In this document: positions 27,544 to 36,288 of the stretch, one piece after another
Numbering within the stretch: position 1 is the stretch's first letter
How the letters are laid out: every line of letters begins with the position of its first letter
NCBI RefSeq assembly: GCF_000020125.1
Contig: NC_010676.1
Coordinates: 2,046,001 to 2,110,000, forward strand
Direction: 5' to 3'
Source: Paraburkholderia phytofirmans PsJN
Lineage (GTDB): Bacteria > Pseudomonadota > Gammaproteobacteria > Burkholderiales > Burkholderiaceae
DNA: 64,000 bases
Translations under genes and position numbers: made by a program
Notes under the pieces: generated by a model
Seen by the model: only the letters and a program-made list of their open reading frames with translations
Told to the model about the DNA's origin: nothing
Database searches by the model: none

Positions 27544-28119
27544 ATGAAAACAAACCTTTACCACTCCGTTCAACGCATGACGCTCGCCGGCATCGCGGCC
27601 TTCTCGCTGTTCGGCGCAAGTCTCGCGCATGCCGATATCGACACGAGCAAAAGCAGCGTGATCGCCACCACGAAACAGATGAACGTGCCCGTCGACGGCA
27701 AGTTCAGGAAGTTCTCGGCGCAACTCAATTTCGATCCGGCCAAGCCGACCGCCGGCAGCGCCAATGTGTCGATCGACACCGGCAGCTACGATCTCGGCGC
27801 CGAAGACTACAACAAGCAGGCTCAAGGCAAGGAGTGGTTCGACAGCGCCACCTTCCCCGCCGCGACCTTCGTCTCCAGCGCGATCGCGCCGGCGGGCGGC
27901 AACCAGTACAAGATCACCGGCAAGCTCACCATCAAGGGCAAGTCGCAAACCGTCGTGGTGCCCGTCACCATCGCCAGCCAGGGCGCCACGCAGACCTTCG
28001 ACGGCACGTTGCCGATCAAGCGCTCGCAATTCGACGTCGGCACCGGCGAATGGAAAGACACGTCGGTGGTCGCCGACGAAGTCGTCATCAAATTTCACCT
28101 CGTCGCTTCGAAGAAATAA
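27544..28119 (+). CDS. YceI-family periplasmic protein 1
   Basis: 191 residues. A signal peptide ends at ASLAHA (about residue 29). The mature part has YceI lipocalin-like features: DTSKSSVIATTKQMNVPV, FRKFSAQLNFDP, SYDLGAEDYN, EWFDSATFPAATFVS and ITGKLTIKGKSQTVVVPV. YceI proteins bind polyprenyl or quinone-type lipids in a beta-barrel. It begins 88 bases after cytochrome b561 and 45 bases before a second YceI gene. ATG 27544 was chosen to start the signal peptide; an ATG at 27532 is a near alternative. Confidence 0.9.
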   Translation: MKTNLYHSVQRMTLAGIAAFSLFGASLAHADIDTSKSSVIATTKQMNVPVDGKFRKFSAQLNFDPAKPTAGSANVSIDTGSYDLGAEDYNKQAQGKEWFDSATFPAATFVSSAIAPAGGNQYKITGKLTIKGKSQTVVVPVTIASQGATQTFDGTLPIKRSQFDVGTGEWKDTSVVADEVVIKFHLVASKK

Positions 28120-28164
28120 CTCTACACGAAGCGTCGCAGCACTATCTGAAACCTGGAGAACACC

Positions 28165-28743
28165 TTGAAGAAACAACTTTTGCTCGCCGCAGGCGCGCTG
28201 GCCGCCGCATTGTCGTTCAACGCCATGGCAGCCGATACCTATCAGCTCGACCCGACCCACACCTACCCGAGCTTTGAAACCGACCACTTCGGCGGCCTGT
28301 CGATCTGGCGCGGCAAGTTCAAGAAGAGCAGCGGCACCGTGGTGCTGGATCGCGCGGCGAAGACCGGCACGGTCGACGTGACGATCGACATGAGCTCGGT
28401 GGATATCGGCAACGACAAGCTCGACGCAGAACTGGTCACGGACAAGTTCTTCGACGCCGCCAAGTACCCCACCGCGACCTACAAGGGCACGCAGATCCGC
28501 TTCGACGGCGACAAGCCGGTGGAAGTGATCGGCACGCTGACAATGCACGGCATCACCAAGCCGGTCAATCTGAAGATCGAATCGTTCAAGTGCTTCGTGA
28601 ACCCGATGCTCAAGCGTGAAGTGTGCGGCACGGAATCGACCGCGACGTTCAATCGCGACGACTTCGGCGTCGACTTCGGCAAGACCTACGGCTTCAAGAT
28701 GCAGACCACGCTGCACATTCAGGCCGAAGGCATCAAGCAGTAA
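28165..28743 (+). CDS. YceI-family periplasmic protein 2
   Basis: 192 residues. GGAGAA precedes the ATG. Signal peptide 1-22 (ending NAMAA), then YceI motifs: [63 protein letters not shown] and a C-terminal [13 protein letters not shown]. Two cysteines (in FKCFVNP and REVCGTES) could form a disulfide. Lipid-binding role as for its neighbour, but the two differ clearly and may bind different ligands. Confidence 0.92.
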   Translation: MKKQLLLAAGALAAALSFNAMAADTYQLDPTHTYPSFETDHFGGLSIWRGKFKKSSGTVVLDRAAKTGTVDVTIDMSSVDIGNDKLDAELVTDKFFDAAKYPTATYKGTQIRFDGDKPVEVIGTLTMHGITKPVNLKIESFKCFVNPMLKREVCGTESTATFNRDDFGVDFGKTYGFKMQTTLHIQAEGIKQ

Positions 28744-28780
28744 GCGCTTTTCGCGCATGTTTTTCGCGCATGCGTCTCAA

Positions 28781-28822
28781 GGTTGCGGCAACCGGTCTTT
28801 CGACCGTCACGTTGCCGCAACC
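28781..28822. terminator. Perfect 12-bp inverted repeat between convergent genes
   Basis: GGTTGCGGCAAC (28781-28792) and GTTGCCGCAACC (28811-28822) form a perfect stem, and an inner stem CGGTC/GACCG with TTTC loop sits inside. It lies 37 bases after the second YceI stop and 36 bases before the stop of the convergent lipoprotein gene. No U-run follows on the plus strand (CCCGCC), so it may be a Rho-assisted or bidirectional terminator or an mRNA-stabilising hairpin. Confidence 0.6.
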
Positions 28823-28857
28823 CGCCCCCCGCTTTCCACGTCAGTGCGCTTCTTCGC

Positions 28858-29841
28858 TCAGCCGCTCACCAGCGAGCGGAACGTGTCCACGCTTTCCGTG
28901 TAAGTCCCCGTCAGCCCATTCGATGTCACCGTGATGCCGACCGTCGACGCGTCTTTCGGCGTGATGGTCTCGACGGTATCGCTCGTCGACAGCTGGATCA
29001 CCCCGGCCTGCACATTGCCGCCGCTGATCGTGACCGGCGCCGGCGTCGCGACGTTGAAGGCGATCACCGCGTCGGCCACGTTCACGCTAATGCTGCCGCT
29101 GGTGGTGAGCGTGTCCGTGACCGGATTCGTGCCGTGCACGCGCGAGTAATTCAGCGACGTGATCGTGATGGTGCCGCTGATGTTGCCCGAACCCGCCGGC
29201 TGCGCGCGGCTGAGCGTCACGGTCGGCGCGCTCGCGGTGGTGGTGGTGACGCCCGTCTTCGCGTCGTAGCTCATGGTGAAGCTGACCGTGCCGTTCACCA
29301 CCGTCGTACTGTTCGCGGAAACGAGCGTCAACGCGTTGGCCGTTTCAACGGCGGTATAAGACCAGTCGTTCGACGCCTTGCCGACCACGCCCTGCGAGCT
29401 CAGAATCTGCACGCTCACCGTGCCGGTAATCGAGGCGCTGTCGGATACGCCGGGCGCCTTCACCTGGCCGACGCACTGATTGAAGCTGACGGCCGCGGTC
29501 TCGCCGCTTTGCAGGCCGCTCGCGCCCGCACTCTGTGTCGCCACGCTGATCGAACCGCCGACCGGGCAAGCGGTCGTGCTATTGGGCGTGCCGGCCGTGA
29601 CACCCGTCACCAGGGACTGCACCACCGAGGTATAGATCACCGCGACGCCCGGCCCCGACAACATGCCGAACGCGCCGGCATAGCGCGCGACATGCTCGCT
29701 TTGCACCGCCGAAGACAACTTCAGCACGTTGCTGCCGGTACTGGCGCTACTGCCGCCCGAACCACCGCACGCGCTCAATAAAGCCGTTGCGGCTGCAACG
29801 ACCGCGATGCCGAACGATCGCGACGCCTGAGACAAAACCAT
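28858..29841 (-). CDS. Surface/periplasmic lipoprotein rich in Thr/Ser beta-structure
   Basis: 327 residues from the ATG at 29841. A lipobox LLSACGG near residue 25 gives a lipidated Cys followed by a G/S-rich tether. The rest is T/S/V-rich with the look of an all-beta fold (VTISGGNVQAGVIQLST; ITGTVSVQILSSQG), and two cysteines (CPVGG and NQCVGQ) may pair. No known domain recognised. Position after +2 (Gly) suggests outer-membrane targeting by the Lol rule, which is an inference. Convergent with YceI 2 and divergent from the outer-membrane protein at 30224. Confidence 0.75.
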   Translation of the reverse strand: MVLSQASRSFGIAVVAAATALLSACGGSGGSSASTGSNVLKLSSAVQSEHVARYAGAFGMLSGPGVAVIYTSVVQSLVTGVTAGTPNSTTACPVGGSISVATQSAGASGLQSGETAAVSFNQCVGQVKAPGVSDSASITGTVSVQILSSQGVVGKASNDWSYTAVETANALTLVSANSTTVVNGTVSFTMSYDAKTGVTTTTASAPTVTLSRAQPAGSGNISGTITITSLNYSRVHGTNPVTDTLTTSGSISVNVADAVIAFNVATPAPVTISGGNVQAGVIQLSTSDTVETITPKDASTVGITVTSNGLTGTYTESVDTFRSLVSG

Positions 29842-30012
29842 GACTGCTCCAGATCCATAAAGCCGGTCGCGCACACATCACGACACACGCAAAATGAAGC
29901 GCGACGCGCTCCTTTTATCAGATGAATGACCCATTTCTCGAATGCCGTGTGCGTGGCGGACGGGTCTTCTGCGAGCGTCATTATCTAAGCGCGGCATTCT
30001 GTTCGATTCACC

Positions 30013-30039
30013 GAATAGCCCTTTAAAACAGGGCTATTC
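30013..30039. promoter_or_regulatory. 10-bp inverted repeat GAATAGCCCT-N7-AGGGCTATTC
   Basis: Arms 30013-30022 and 30030-30039 are perfect, loop TTAAAAC. It sits midway between two divergent envelope genes, so it is either an operator or a hairpin in a leader. No U-run follows. Confidence 0.45.
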
Positions 30040-30074
30040 TGCGCACCACTTGCGATTGAATCGCCAGTTCGGCA

Positions 30075-30096
30075 GGAATTACAGGTCATAAATTCC
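30075..30096. promoter_or_regulatory. 6-bp inverted repeat GGAATT-N10-AATTCC
   Basis: Perfect short arms separated by about one helical turn, in the promoter-proximal region of the outer-membrane protein gene. Could be a dimeric regulator site; weak evidence alone. Confidence 0.25.
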
Positions 30097-30223
30097 GTTT
30101 TCTTCCAACCATAAAACTTGAGCGCGAGGAACTGCCATAACTGCCCGCTATTCGTTCATTTGAACTGCATGGTTAAACCGTACAGTCGCCACACGGAAAT
30201 AATCCTTGTCGGGAGACGGTGCG

Positions 30224-30877
30224 GTGAAACGGGTAAAAAATGCGGCTGTGGTCGCGATGGCAGCGACGGTGATGGCAGGTGCAGCACAGGCGCAGGAGGT
30301 GTATGTGCATGGCGGTACGCTCGGCGCCGGTGTCGGAGCGGCGCTGCCGCTGAATTCATGGGCGGGCGTGCACGCGGAAATCGAGGGTTTCGGCCTGTCG
30401 CATTCGGTCCACGCCAACGACAACCAGTACGACGGCCATCTGAAACTCCTGCAAGGCGGCCTGTATCTCGATCTGTTCCCGTTCAGCTCCAGCGGCTTTC
30501 GCGTGACAGCCGGCGCGCTCGTCAACGACGACGAACTGAGCGCGCATGCCGTGCCGAACGCGCAAGGCAACTACAAGATCGGCGACGACTTCGTGCCTGC
30601 CGTCGGCGCCGCGCCTTCGGCGACGGTCACGCTGCCGCGCGTGATGCCTTACCTGGGCATCGGTTACGGTCACAAGCCGGTCTCGAAGGGCTTCGGCATG
30701 ACGTTCGATCTCGGCGTGGCGTACGGGCGTCCGCGCGCCAGCTACAACGTGCCGGCGATCTATTCGATGTTCACCCCGCAGTCGAACATCGACGAGCAGG
30801 AACGCAAGATCAGCGACAAGGTGGAGCGCTACAAGCTCTATCCGGTGTTGCAGATCGGGCTGAGTTACCGGTTCTGA
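30224..30877 (+). CDS. Outer-membrane beta-barrel protein
   Basis: 217 residues from a GTG at 30224 with GGGAGA seven bases upstream; a TTG at 30206 is the only other choice. Signal peptide ends AGAAQA. The mature part alternates aromatic/hydrophobic residues and ends in IGLSYRF, a C-terminal Phe typical of BAM-inserted outer-membrane barrels. GTLGAGVGAALPLNSW and PYLGIGYGHKP resemble small OmpA/OmpW-type eight-stranded barrels. Function unknown; expression may depend on the repeats upstream. Confidence 0.82.
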   Translation: MKRVKNAAVVAMAATVMAGAAQAQEVYVHGGTLGAGVGAALPLNSWAGVHAEIEGFGLSHSVHANDNQYDGHLKLLQGGLYLDLFPFSSSGFRVTAGALVNDDELSAHAVPNAQGNYKIGDDFVPAVGAAPSATVTLPRVMPYLGIGYGHKPVSKGFGMTFDLGVAYGRPRASYNVPAIYSMFTPQSNIDEQERKISDKVERYKLYPVLQIGLSYRF

Positions 30878-30904
30878 GTGCCTGTTTGCAAACTGCAATT
30901 GGTT

Positions 30905-30939
30905 AGCCCGCAACCTTCACGGCACGGTTGTGGGCTTTT
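30905..30939 (+). terminator. Rho-independent terminator after the outer-membrane protein gene
   Basis: Stem AGCCCGCAACC (30905-30915) pairs with GGTTGTGGGCT (30926-30936) with one G-U pair, loop of 10, then a T-run. It begins 27 bases after the stop codon. Confidence 0.8.
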
Positions 30940-31024
30940 CGGCGTTCACGTTTTTACCCTGCGCTTACGCGCGCCGCGCAGAAAGTCTTCGCGCCGCCTC
31001 AGCTAGCAAGCAAGCATCGTGGCT

Positions 31025-31594
31025 TTAAAGCCAGGTACCACCCTGACGTTCGTTCGGCTCTTCTGTAAGGGCGTCGAAACCGTGAATCCAGTCCAGATGA
31101 TTCAGCACACTGCCGCGTGCGCCGAGGCGCGTGTTGCGCGCGTGCGCGGCCGGCCCGTCGGGCAGATGCAGCACGTCCGCAGTGGCAATCGACGCGTACT
31201 GCACCTTGCGCGTGCGGCTCAGGCGCAAGCGCTCGCAGGCTTCCTGCGCCTCACGCCAATTGCCTGGACCAGCCCTGACGAGTTGCTCGGCCAGCACGAC
31301 GGCATCCTCGATCGACTGGTTGGCGCCTTGACCGTGGTGTGGCACGAGCGCATGCGCGGCGTCGCCGATCAGGGTCACGCGGCCCTTGCTCCATCGGCCG
31401 AGCGGAGGGCGATGGAAAAGTCCCCAGCGCTTGCTGATCGGCACCGCTGTGATCATCTGCGTCACCGCCGGATGCCAGTCCCTGAATAGGCACAGTTGCT
31501 CGCCCTCGCCAGCCGTGATGACCCAGTCACGCGACGGCCACGGCGACGGATGACGCTCGACCAGCAGGAAGTTCTGATCGCCCTGGTCGCGCCG
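31025..31594 (-). pseudogene. 5'-truncated FAD-dependent aromatic monooxygenase remnant
   Basis: The C-terminal about 189 residues of a group A flavoprotein monooxygenase (salicylate hydroxylase-like). The clearest motif is GRVTLIGDAAHALVPHHGQG, the FAD-ribityl/DG region, followed by ANQSIEDAVVLAEQL. The N-terminal FAD Rossmann motif is absent: beyond about 31594 the frame runs on but translates into unrelated sequence antisense to the next gene. Missing more than half of the fold, it cannot be a working enzyme. The frame of the remnant has no internal stop, suggesting a recent deletion. It is in the leftmost part of an accessory zone. Confidence 0.85.
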
Positions 31595-31640
31595 ATTGGA
31601 TAATGCAGTAGATGGCCCTAGCTTGCCCGGCAGATCACGG

Positions 31641-31669
31641 ACCGAAGCGACTGTCGATTCCGCTTCGGT
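31641..31669. promoter_or_regulatory. 9-bp inverted repeat upstream of the exported protein gene
   Basis: ACCGAAGCG (31641-31649) and CGCTTCGGT (31661-31669) are perfect with an 11-base loop. It lies about 90 bases upstream of the ATG at 31761 and just beyond the break point of the truncated monooxygenase. Operator or leftover terminator; undecided. Confidence 0.4.
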
Positions 31670-31760
31670 TGTAACATTCCTAGGAGAGGCCGCACTCCGA
31701 CAACGAGCGGCTACGCTGCCCGGAGCGCGAAATTTATCCAACCAGCAGGAGCGTGTTTTT

Positions 31761-32660
31761 ATGAACACCCAACGGATCACGCGAATCATCAAACGGCTCG
31801 CACTCGTAGCGCTCACGCTGTCGGGTCTCTGGCCCGGCGGGCTCACATGGGCCGACGACAATGCCGCCGCGCTCAAAGGCGAGTACGACACGCTAGCGCC
31901 ACAGCTGAAGTCGAATGTGTTTCATCGCCCGATCCATCTCGACTCGCAGGAAACGCAGAGCGCGTTGAAGGGCGATATCTACGCCGTTGTCGATTATCCG
32001 TTCGCGACCGTCAACAGCGCATTCAACGATCCGCAGCGAGGCCCCGCGACCTGGTGCGATGTGCTGATCCTGCATCTGAATACGAAGTACTGTCATGCCA
32101 GTTCTGGCAGCAATGGCGCGACCATCAGCATGAACGTCGGCAAGAAGACGGAACAGGAACTCGGTGACACGTCGCGTGTGCAGCTCGACTACCGTTCGGT
32201 TGCAACGAGCCCCGACTACTTCCAGGTCGACCTAAGCGCCGCGGAAGGACCGCTCAGCACGAAGGATTACCGCATCGTGCTGGAAGCCGTCGACATCGGC
32301 AAAGGACGCACGTTCCTGCATCTCACGTATTCGTACGGATTCGGCATGGCGGGACGCATCGCAATGAAGACCTATCTCGCGACCGTCGGCAGCGCAAAAG
32401 TGGGCTTTACGCAGGCGTCAAATGGCGATTACGTGGGCGGTGTGCGCGGTCTCGTCGAGCGCAATACGATGCGTTATTACCTCGCCATCGACGCGTACCT
32501 GGGTTCGCTTTCCCTGCCTGCCGACAAACGCGTCGATCAACGCTTCGCGACATGGTTCGATGCGACAGAGCAGTACCCGCGCCAATTGCATGAGGTGAGC
32601 CGGCAAGAGTATCTGCAGATGAAAAAGAACGAATACCAGCGCCAGCAGACGGCGCAATAG
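31761..32660 (+). CDS. Exported protein of unknown function
   Basis: 299 residues. AGGAG lies nine bases before the ATG at 31761; the frame is open upstream but only in intergenic sequence. Signal peptide with a dibasic start (RIIKRLALVALTLSGLWPGG, cleavage near LTWADD). The mature part has two cysteines (TWCDVLIL, KYCHASS) and a conserved-looking LSTKDYRIVLEAVDIG / TFLHLTYSYGFGM core, ending in a charged helix QEYLQMKKNEYQRQQ. No family recognised; lipid- or START-like binding is conceivable but not shown. It stands alone with its own promoter region. Confidence 0.75.
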   Translation: MNTQRITRIIKRLALVALTLSGLWPGGLTWADDNAAALKGEYDTLAPQLKSNVFHRPIHLDSQETQSALKGDIYAVVDYPFATVNSAFNDPQRGPATWCDVLILHLNTKYCHASSGSNGATISMNVGKKTEQELGDTSRVQLDYRSVATSPDYFQVDLSAAEGPLSTKDYRIVLEAVDIGKGRTFLHLTYSYGFGMAGRIAMKTYLATVGSAKVGFTQASNGDYVGGVRGLVERNTMRYYLAIDAYLGSLSLPADKRVDQRFATWFDATEQYPRQLHEVSRQEYLQMKKNEYQRQQTAQ

Positions 32661-32802
32661 AAAAACTGCGGAGGCGGCGCGCGCTCGTGCCGCGCCGAAG
32701 TGTGTCGATCGATGCGCGCGTTGCGCCGCGTTTTCTCCGATAATGACGGCCAGTCAGGGACGAGCGTCAAGCGCCCGAGTCCCATCGCTACGGGAGGTCA
32801 CG

Positions 32803-33723
32803 ATGCATCTCGCCGGCACCATACTTCCGATTTTCGCCATCATTCTGACGGGGTGGGTTGCCGGCGCTTCCGGCTACATGCCGCGCGCGCTGGCCGCACC
32901 GCTGATGCGCTTTGCCTACTACGTGGCAATGCCTTCCCTGGTCTTCCTGACGATCGCCGACGAGTCGCTTCACTCGCTCCTTGACTGGCGTTTCCTTGCC
33001 GCGTTCGGCGGCGGCGCCATGATCTGCTTCGTGGCGGTCATGCTGTTCGCGCGAATCGCGTGGGGCGCAGGCATCGGGAAGAGCGGAATACTGGCGGCCG
33101 CGGTGTCGATGACGAACACCGGGTTCGTCGCGCTGCCTATATTGAAGACGCTTTTTGGCCAGGCGGGCGTGCTCGCGGCGGCGATTGCGACCGTATTTGT
33201 CGGCGCCGTCATGTTTCCGATACTGGTTCTGCTGCTCGAAATCGGGCGCTACGATACATCGCGCAACATACGGACGGCTACGCTGCTGCGGCAGATCGCC
33301 ACCAATCCCGTCATCGTCGCGACGATTTTCGGGCTGCTTTGGTCGATCCTCGGTTTGGAGCTGTACGGACCGCTCGTGTCGTTTCTCACCATTCTCGGCG
33401 AAGCGTTGACGCCATGCGCGCTGTTCGCCATTGGACTCGATCTGACAATCGCCGAACTGCGCGAGCGGCTTGGCCTCTATGCGTTGCTCACATCGCTCAA
33501 GCTGGCCATCATGCCGCTCGTGGTCTATGGGCTTTGCCTCGCGGCCGGCCTCGACCGGACTGCAACCGTTGCCGCCGTCGTGTGTGCTGCCGTGCCCACG
33601 GCCAAGAGTGCGTACGTGCTGGCGGTCGAATACGACGTGGAAAAGAACGTGGTGGGTGCCGTGATCTCGATGACCACGCTCTTTTCAGTCTTCACATTGC
33701 TTGCCTGGCTTTACGTTGTGTAG
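32803..33723 (+). CDS. AEC-family (auxin efflux carrier-like) transporter
   Basis: 306 residues from the ATG at 32803 with GGGAGG five bases upstream. Ten predicted membrane helices in two repeats; the N-terminal MHLAGTILPIFAIILTGW, FAYYVAMPSLVF and VSMTNTGFVALPIL, and the C-terminal VCAAVPTAKSAYVLAVEY, are typical of AEC members. Bacterial AEC proteins export or take up organic acids such as malonate or malate. No pathway genes adjoin it to define the substrate. Convergent with a LysR gene. Confidence 0.9.
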   Translation: MHLAGTILPIFAIILTGWVAGASGYMPRALAAPLMRFAYYVAMPSLVFLTIADESLHSLLDWRFLAAFGGGAMICFVAVMLFARIAWGAGIGKSGILAAAVSMTNTGFVALPILKTLFGQAGVLAAAIATVFVGAVMFPILVLLLEIGRYDTSRNIRTATLLRQIATNPVIVATIFGLLWSILGLELYGPLVSFLTILGEALTPCALFAIGLDLTIAELRERLGLYALLTSLKLAIMPLVVYGLCLAAGLDRTATVAAVVCAAVPTAKSAYVLAVEYDVEKNVVGAVISMTTLFSVFTLLAWLYVV

Positions 33724-33828
33724 CGGGGACTCGCTAACGGCGAGAAGAACCTGCGTCAATGTTTTGCATAGCTGCACTACGTCATCGAACGCGTCGCAGA
33801 TCACGAAGGCGGCACGCGTAGCAGCCCT

Positions 33829-34776
33829 TCACGCAGTTTTGCCTGCGCGTGAGACCGAGCGCTTGCCGGCCCCCTTCGAAAAACGTTGACGATTGCCAAG
33901 AAGCGCAACCAGCCGCGTCTCGCATTCGGAAAACGCGTAGCCGCGCCGCTGCGAGATCATGAACGTGAGGGCCGGCATGTGCCATGCGCGCCGTTGGAGT
34001 TCGACAAGGGTTCCATTCGCGAGATCTTGCGCAACCACATGGTGCGGCATGTGCCCCCAGCATAAGCCGCCCTTGAGCAAATCGTGCTTCGCGCCGAGGT
34101 CGTTCACCAGCCACTGCCGTTCACCGGCGACCCCAAGTTGGGTCTTTTCCGCATCGGGCTGATTGTCGGTTACGACGAGCTGGATGTGCCGGCCAAATTC
34201 CTCCCGCGGGATCGGCCCCGCGATTGCAGCCAGCGGATGCGATGGCGCACAGACGGTCACCATTTGCGCTTCACATAAATGCTGCCTTTCTATGGTAGCT
34301 GGGCTCAGCTCCGGCACGTCGGTGATCGTCACCGCCAATGCGCACGTTCCTTCGAGAACCAGGCGCTCGCCGCCTTGCATGGTCGTCATGCGCAGATTGA
34401 TCGCAACGGTCGGAGAGTCCGCTTGCAGCCTGCGCAGACATTCAATCAGGTGCGCGCGCGGAAAATAGGTATCCACTGCAATCGAGACCTGTGGCACCCC
34501 GGCTTCGGCAATCGTAACCGCGCGCATCTTCATTTCCTCGGTGCGCGAGATCACCCCGCGAGCATCAGGCAGGAGACTGCGGCCCGCTGCGGTAAGCGTG
34601 GCTTTGCGGGCGTTGCGTTCGAACAGCAACACATCGAAGGCGCTCTCGAGCGCGTTGATCGCGTGACTGATCGCCGACTGTGCACGCCTTAGCTCCCGTG
34701 CCGCCCCGGAAAAGCTTCCCTCGTCACACACAGCAACGAAGGCCCGAAGTTGATTGATGGTGACGTTATCGAGCAT
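33829..34776 (-). CDS. LysR-family transcriptional regulator
   Basis: 315 residues. Winged HTH (about 6-65) with FVAVCDEGSFSGAARELRR and AQSAISHAINALE, then a LysR substrate-binding domain. The C-terminal tail is Lys/Arg-rich. It is divergent from the SDR gene at 34883, with 106 bases between, so the SDR/reductase cluster is its likely target. A candidate site is listed at 34781-34795. Confidence 0.9.
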   Translation of the reverse strand: MLDNVTINQLRAFVAVCDEGSFSGAARELRRAQSAISHAINALESAFDVLLFERNARKATLTAAGRSLLPDARGVISRTEEMKMRAVTIAEAGVPQVSIAVDTYFPRAHLIECLRRLQADSPTVAINLRMTTMQGGERLVLEGTCALAVTITDVPELSPATIERQHLCEAQMVTVCAPSHPLAAIAGPIPREEFGRHIQLVVTDNQPDAEKTQLGVAGERQWLVNDLGAKHDLLKGGLCWGHMPHHVVAQDLANGTLVELQRRAWHMPALTFMISQRRGYAFSECETRLVALLGNRQRFSKGAGKRSVSRAGKTA

Positions 34777-34780
34777 AGGT

Positions 34781-34795
34781 ATCTAAAAAGTAGAT
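34781..34795. promoter_or_regulatory. Candidate LysR box ATCTA-N5-TAGAT
   Basis: An inverted repeat with an AT-rich centre, five bases from the LysR start codon, with a further TAGATAT half-site at 34804-34810. LysR proteins bind dyads of the T-N11-A type and often autorepress from such a place. Confidence 0.4.
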
Positions 34796-34882
34796 GGTAA
34801 CTATAGATATTCAGTCAATTGGCTTCATGGATCAAGAGGTCCAGAATCGTATTTCTCGCTTTTGTTTCGAAGGACGCATGAC

Positions 34883-35617
34883 ATGAACAGACTGAATGGA
34901 AAGACCGCCGTGATCACCGGTGGCGCTACCGGCATCGGCCGGGCAGCAGCAAAGCGTTTTATCGAGGAAGGCGCCTTCGTCTTCATCTTCGGCCGGCGGC
35001 AGGAAGCACTCGACGCCGCAGTAGCCGAGCTCGGGCCCAATGCCCGCGCGGTGAAGGGCTCGGTCTCCGATCCCGCCGACCTCGACCGACTTTACTCGGC
35101 GGTGAAGGCCGAGCGCGGAACCCTCGACATCGTTTTCGCCAACGCCGGGACGGGAGGCCTGCTTGCGCTGGGCAAGATCACCGCCGAGCACATCGACGAA
35201 ACTTTCGACACCAACGTAAAGGGGGCGATCTTCACCGTACAGCAGGCGCTGCCGCTGATGGGCAAGGGTGGTTCGATCATCCTGACCGGATCGAGCGCCG
35301 GCACCACGGGCGCCCCGGCAATGAGCGCCTACAGCGCGAGCAAGGCGGCAGTGCGCAACCTCGCACGGACCTGGGCGGAGGAATTGAAGGGCACCGGCAT
35401 CCGGGTCAACGTGCTGTCACCCGGGGCGACGGCGACCGAACTCGCTAAGGAAGCGCTAGGCGAAGAAGGCCAGAAGGTCTTCGCCTCGATGACTCCGCTC
35501 CAGCGCATGGCCGATCCGGCAGAGATCGCAGCAGCGGCCGCCTTTCTCGCGTCGCCGGACAGCAGCTTCATGACCGCCAGCGAGGTTGCCGTCGACGGCG
35601 GCCTGGCGCAACTCTGA
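34883..35617 (+). CDS. Short-chain dehydrogenase/reductase (SDR)
   Basis: 244 residues. AAGGA is eight bases before the ATG at 34883. Classical SDR features: NAD(P) motif TGGATGIG (12-19), FGRR after beta2 (Arg38-Arg39 favours NADP), FANAG (86-89), and catalytic Ser137/138-Tyr150-Lys154 (YSASK). C-terminal VAVDGGLAQL is typical. Reduces or oxidises a carbonyl/alcohol substrate not identified. First of a short plus-strand group with a Rossmann reductase and a SnoaL-like protein, divergent from LysR. Confidence 0.93.
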   Translation: MNRLNGKTAVITGGATGIGRAAAKRFIEEGAFVFIFGRRQEALDAAVAELGPNARAVKGSVSDPADLDRLYSAVKAERGTLDIVFANAGTGGLLALGKITAEHIDETFDTNVKGAIFTVQQALPLMGKGGSIILTGSSAGTTGAPAMSAYSASKAAVRNLARTWAEELKGTGIRVNVLSPGATATELAKEALGEEGQKVFASMTPLQRMADPAEIAAAAAFLASPDSSFMTASEVAVDGGLAQL

Positions 35618-35688
35618 CACGCTACGCCCGCCGGTCACTCCATTCGATAGTCGGAGCCCGTCGGGCGTCGCACAGCAAAGGAAAATGT

Positions 35689-36288
35689 ATGAGCTACGCA
35701 ATTATTGGCTTCGGCAAGATCGGCCAGGCGCTTGCCAGGGCGTTTGCCCGAAAAGGCATCGAAGTGTCCGTTGCGACCACTCGCGACCCCGAAAGCTTCG
35801 CCTCCGCTGCGGCCGCGATCGGACCTGAGATCATTCCCAAAAACCTGGCGGAAGCGGTCAAGGCGGACATCGTCTTTCTGGCTGTCGGTTTCAAGTCGCA
35901 TCAGGATGTCGCGAAGGCGCTGCCCACCTGGCAAGGGAAGACTATCGTCGACGTGACCAATGCCTACGGCGTGCCCCCTGAGGAACTGGGGGGACAACCT
36001 TCTTCAAGGGTCGTCGCGCAGGCGTTCAGTGGTGGCCGGCTGGTCAAGGGCTTCAATCATTTGGGCGCCGCCGTCCTCGGACAGGATCCGGCCGTACATG
36101 GTGGCAGGAGAGTCGTGTTCCTCGCGAGTGACGATGAGGGCGCCGCAGAAGAAATTGGTGCGCTTGCGGAAAATCTCGGTTTCGCGCCGACCAAACTCGG
36201 CGGCCTTTCGGAAGGCGGACTGCTTGTGCAGGCGCGGGGAAATAGCTGGGGTCAACTGATCTTTAAGGACCTGGTCAAGTTCGACTGA
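35689..36288 (+). CDS. Rossmann-fold oxidoreductase of the F420-dependent/NADP reductase type
   Basis: 199 residues. N-terminal IIGFGKIGQALARAFARKG is the dinucleotide-binding GxGxxG turn, followed by the NADP_oxidoreductase/F420 family block DIVFLAVGFKSHQDV, VDVTNAYG, and VKGFNHLGA. Such proteins in proteobacteria use NADPH rather than F420; substrate unknown. AAAGGA precedes the ATG. It starts 71 bases after the SDR and is probably in the same operon. Confidence 0.85.
   Translation: MSYAIIGFGKIGQALARAFARKGIEVSVATTRDPESFASAAAAIGPEIIPKNLAEAVKADIVFLAVGFKSHQDVAKALPTWQGKTIVDVTNAYGVPPEELGGQPSSRVVAQAFSGGRLVKGFNHLGAAVLGQDPAVHGGRRVVFLASDDEGAAEEIGALAENLGFAPTKLGGLSEGGLLVQARGNSWGQLIFKDLVKFD

Larger units (their letters stand above)
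29842..30223. other. Divergent intergenic region with two inverted repeats
   Basis: 382 bases, AT-rich for this genome. No gene. It carries the inverted repeats at 30013-30039 and 30075-30096 and the promoters of two divergent envelope genes. Confidence 0.5.

Noticed and set aside
31595..31891. N-terminal extension of the truncated monooxygenase frame
   Set aside because: Sequence beyond the break is antisense to the neighbouring exported gene and does not resemble the family.
33724..33828. CTCGC/GCGAG hairpin between convergent genes
   Set aside because: Five base pairs only and no U-run; not enough for a terminator call.
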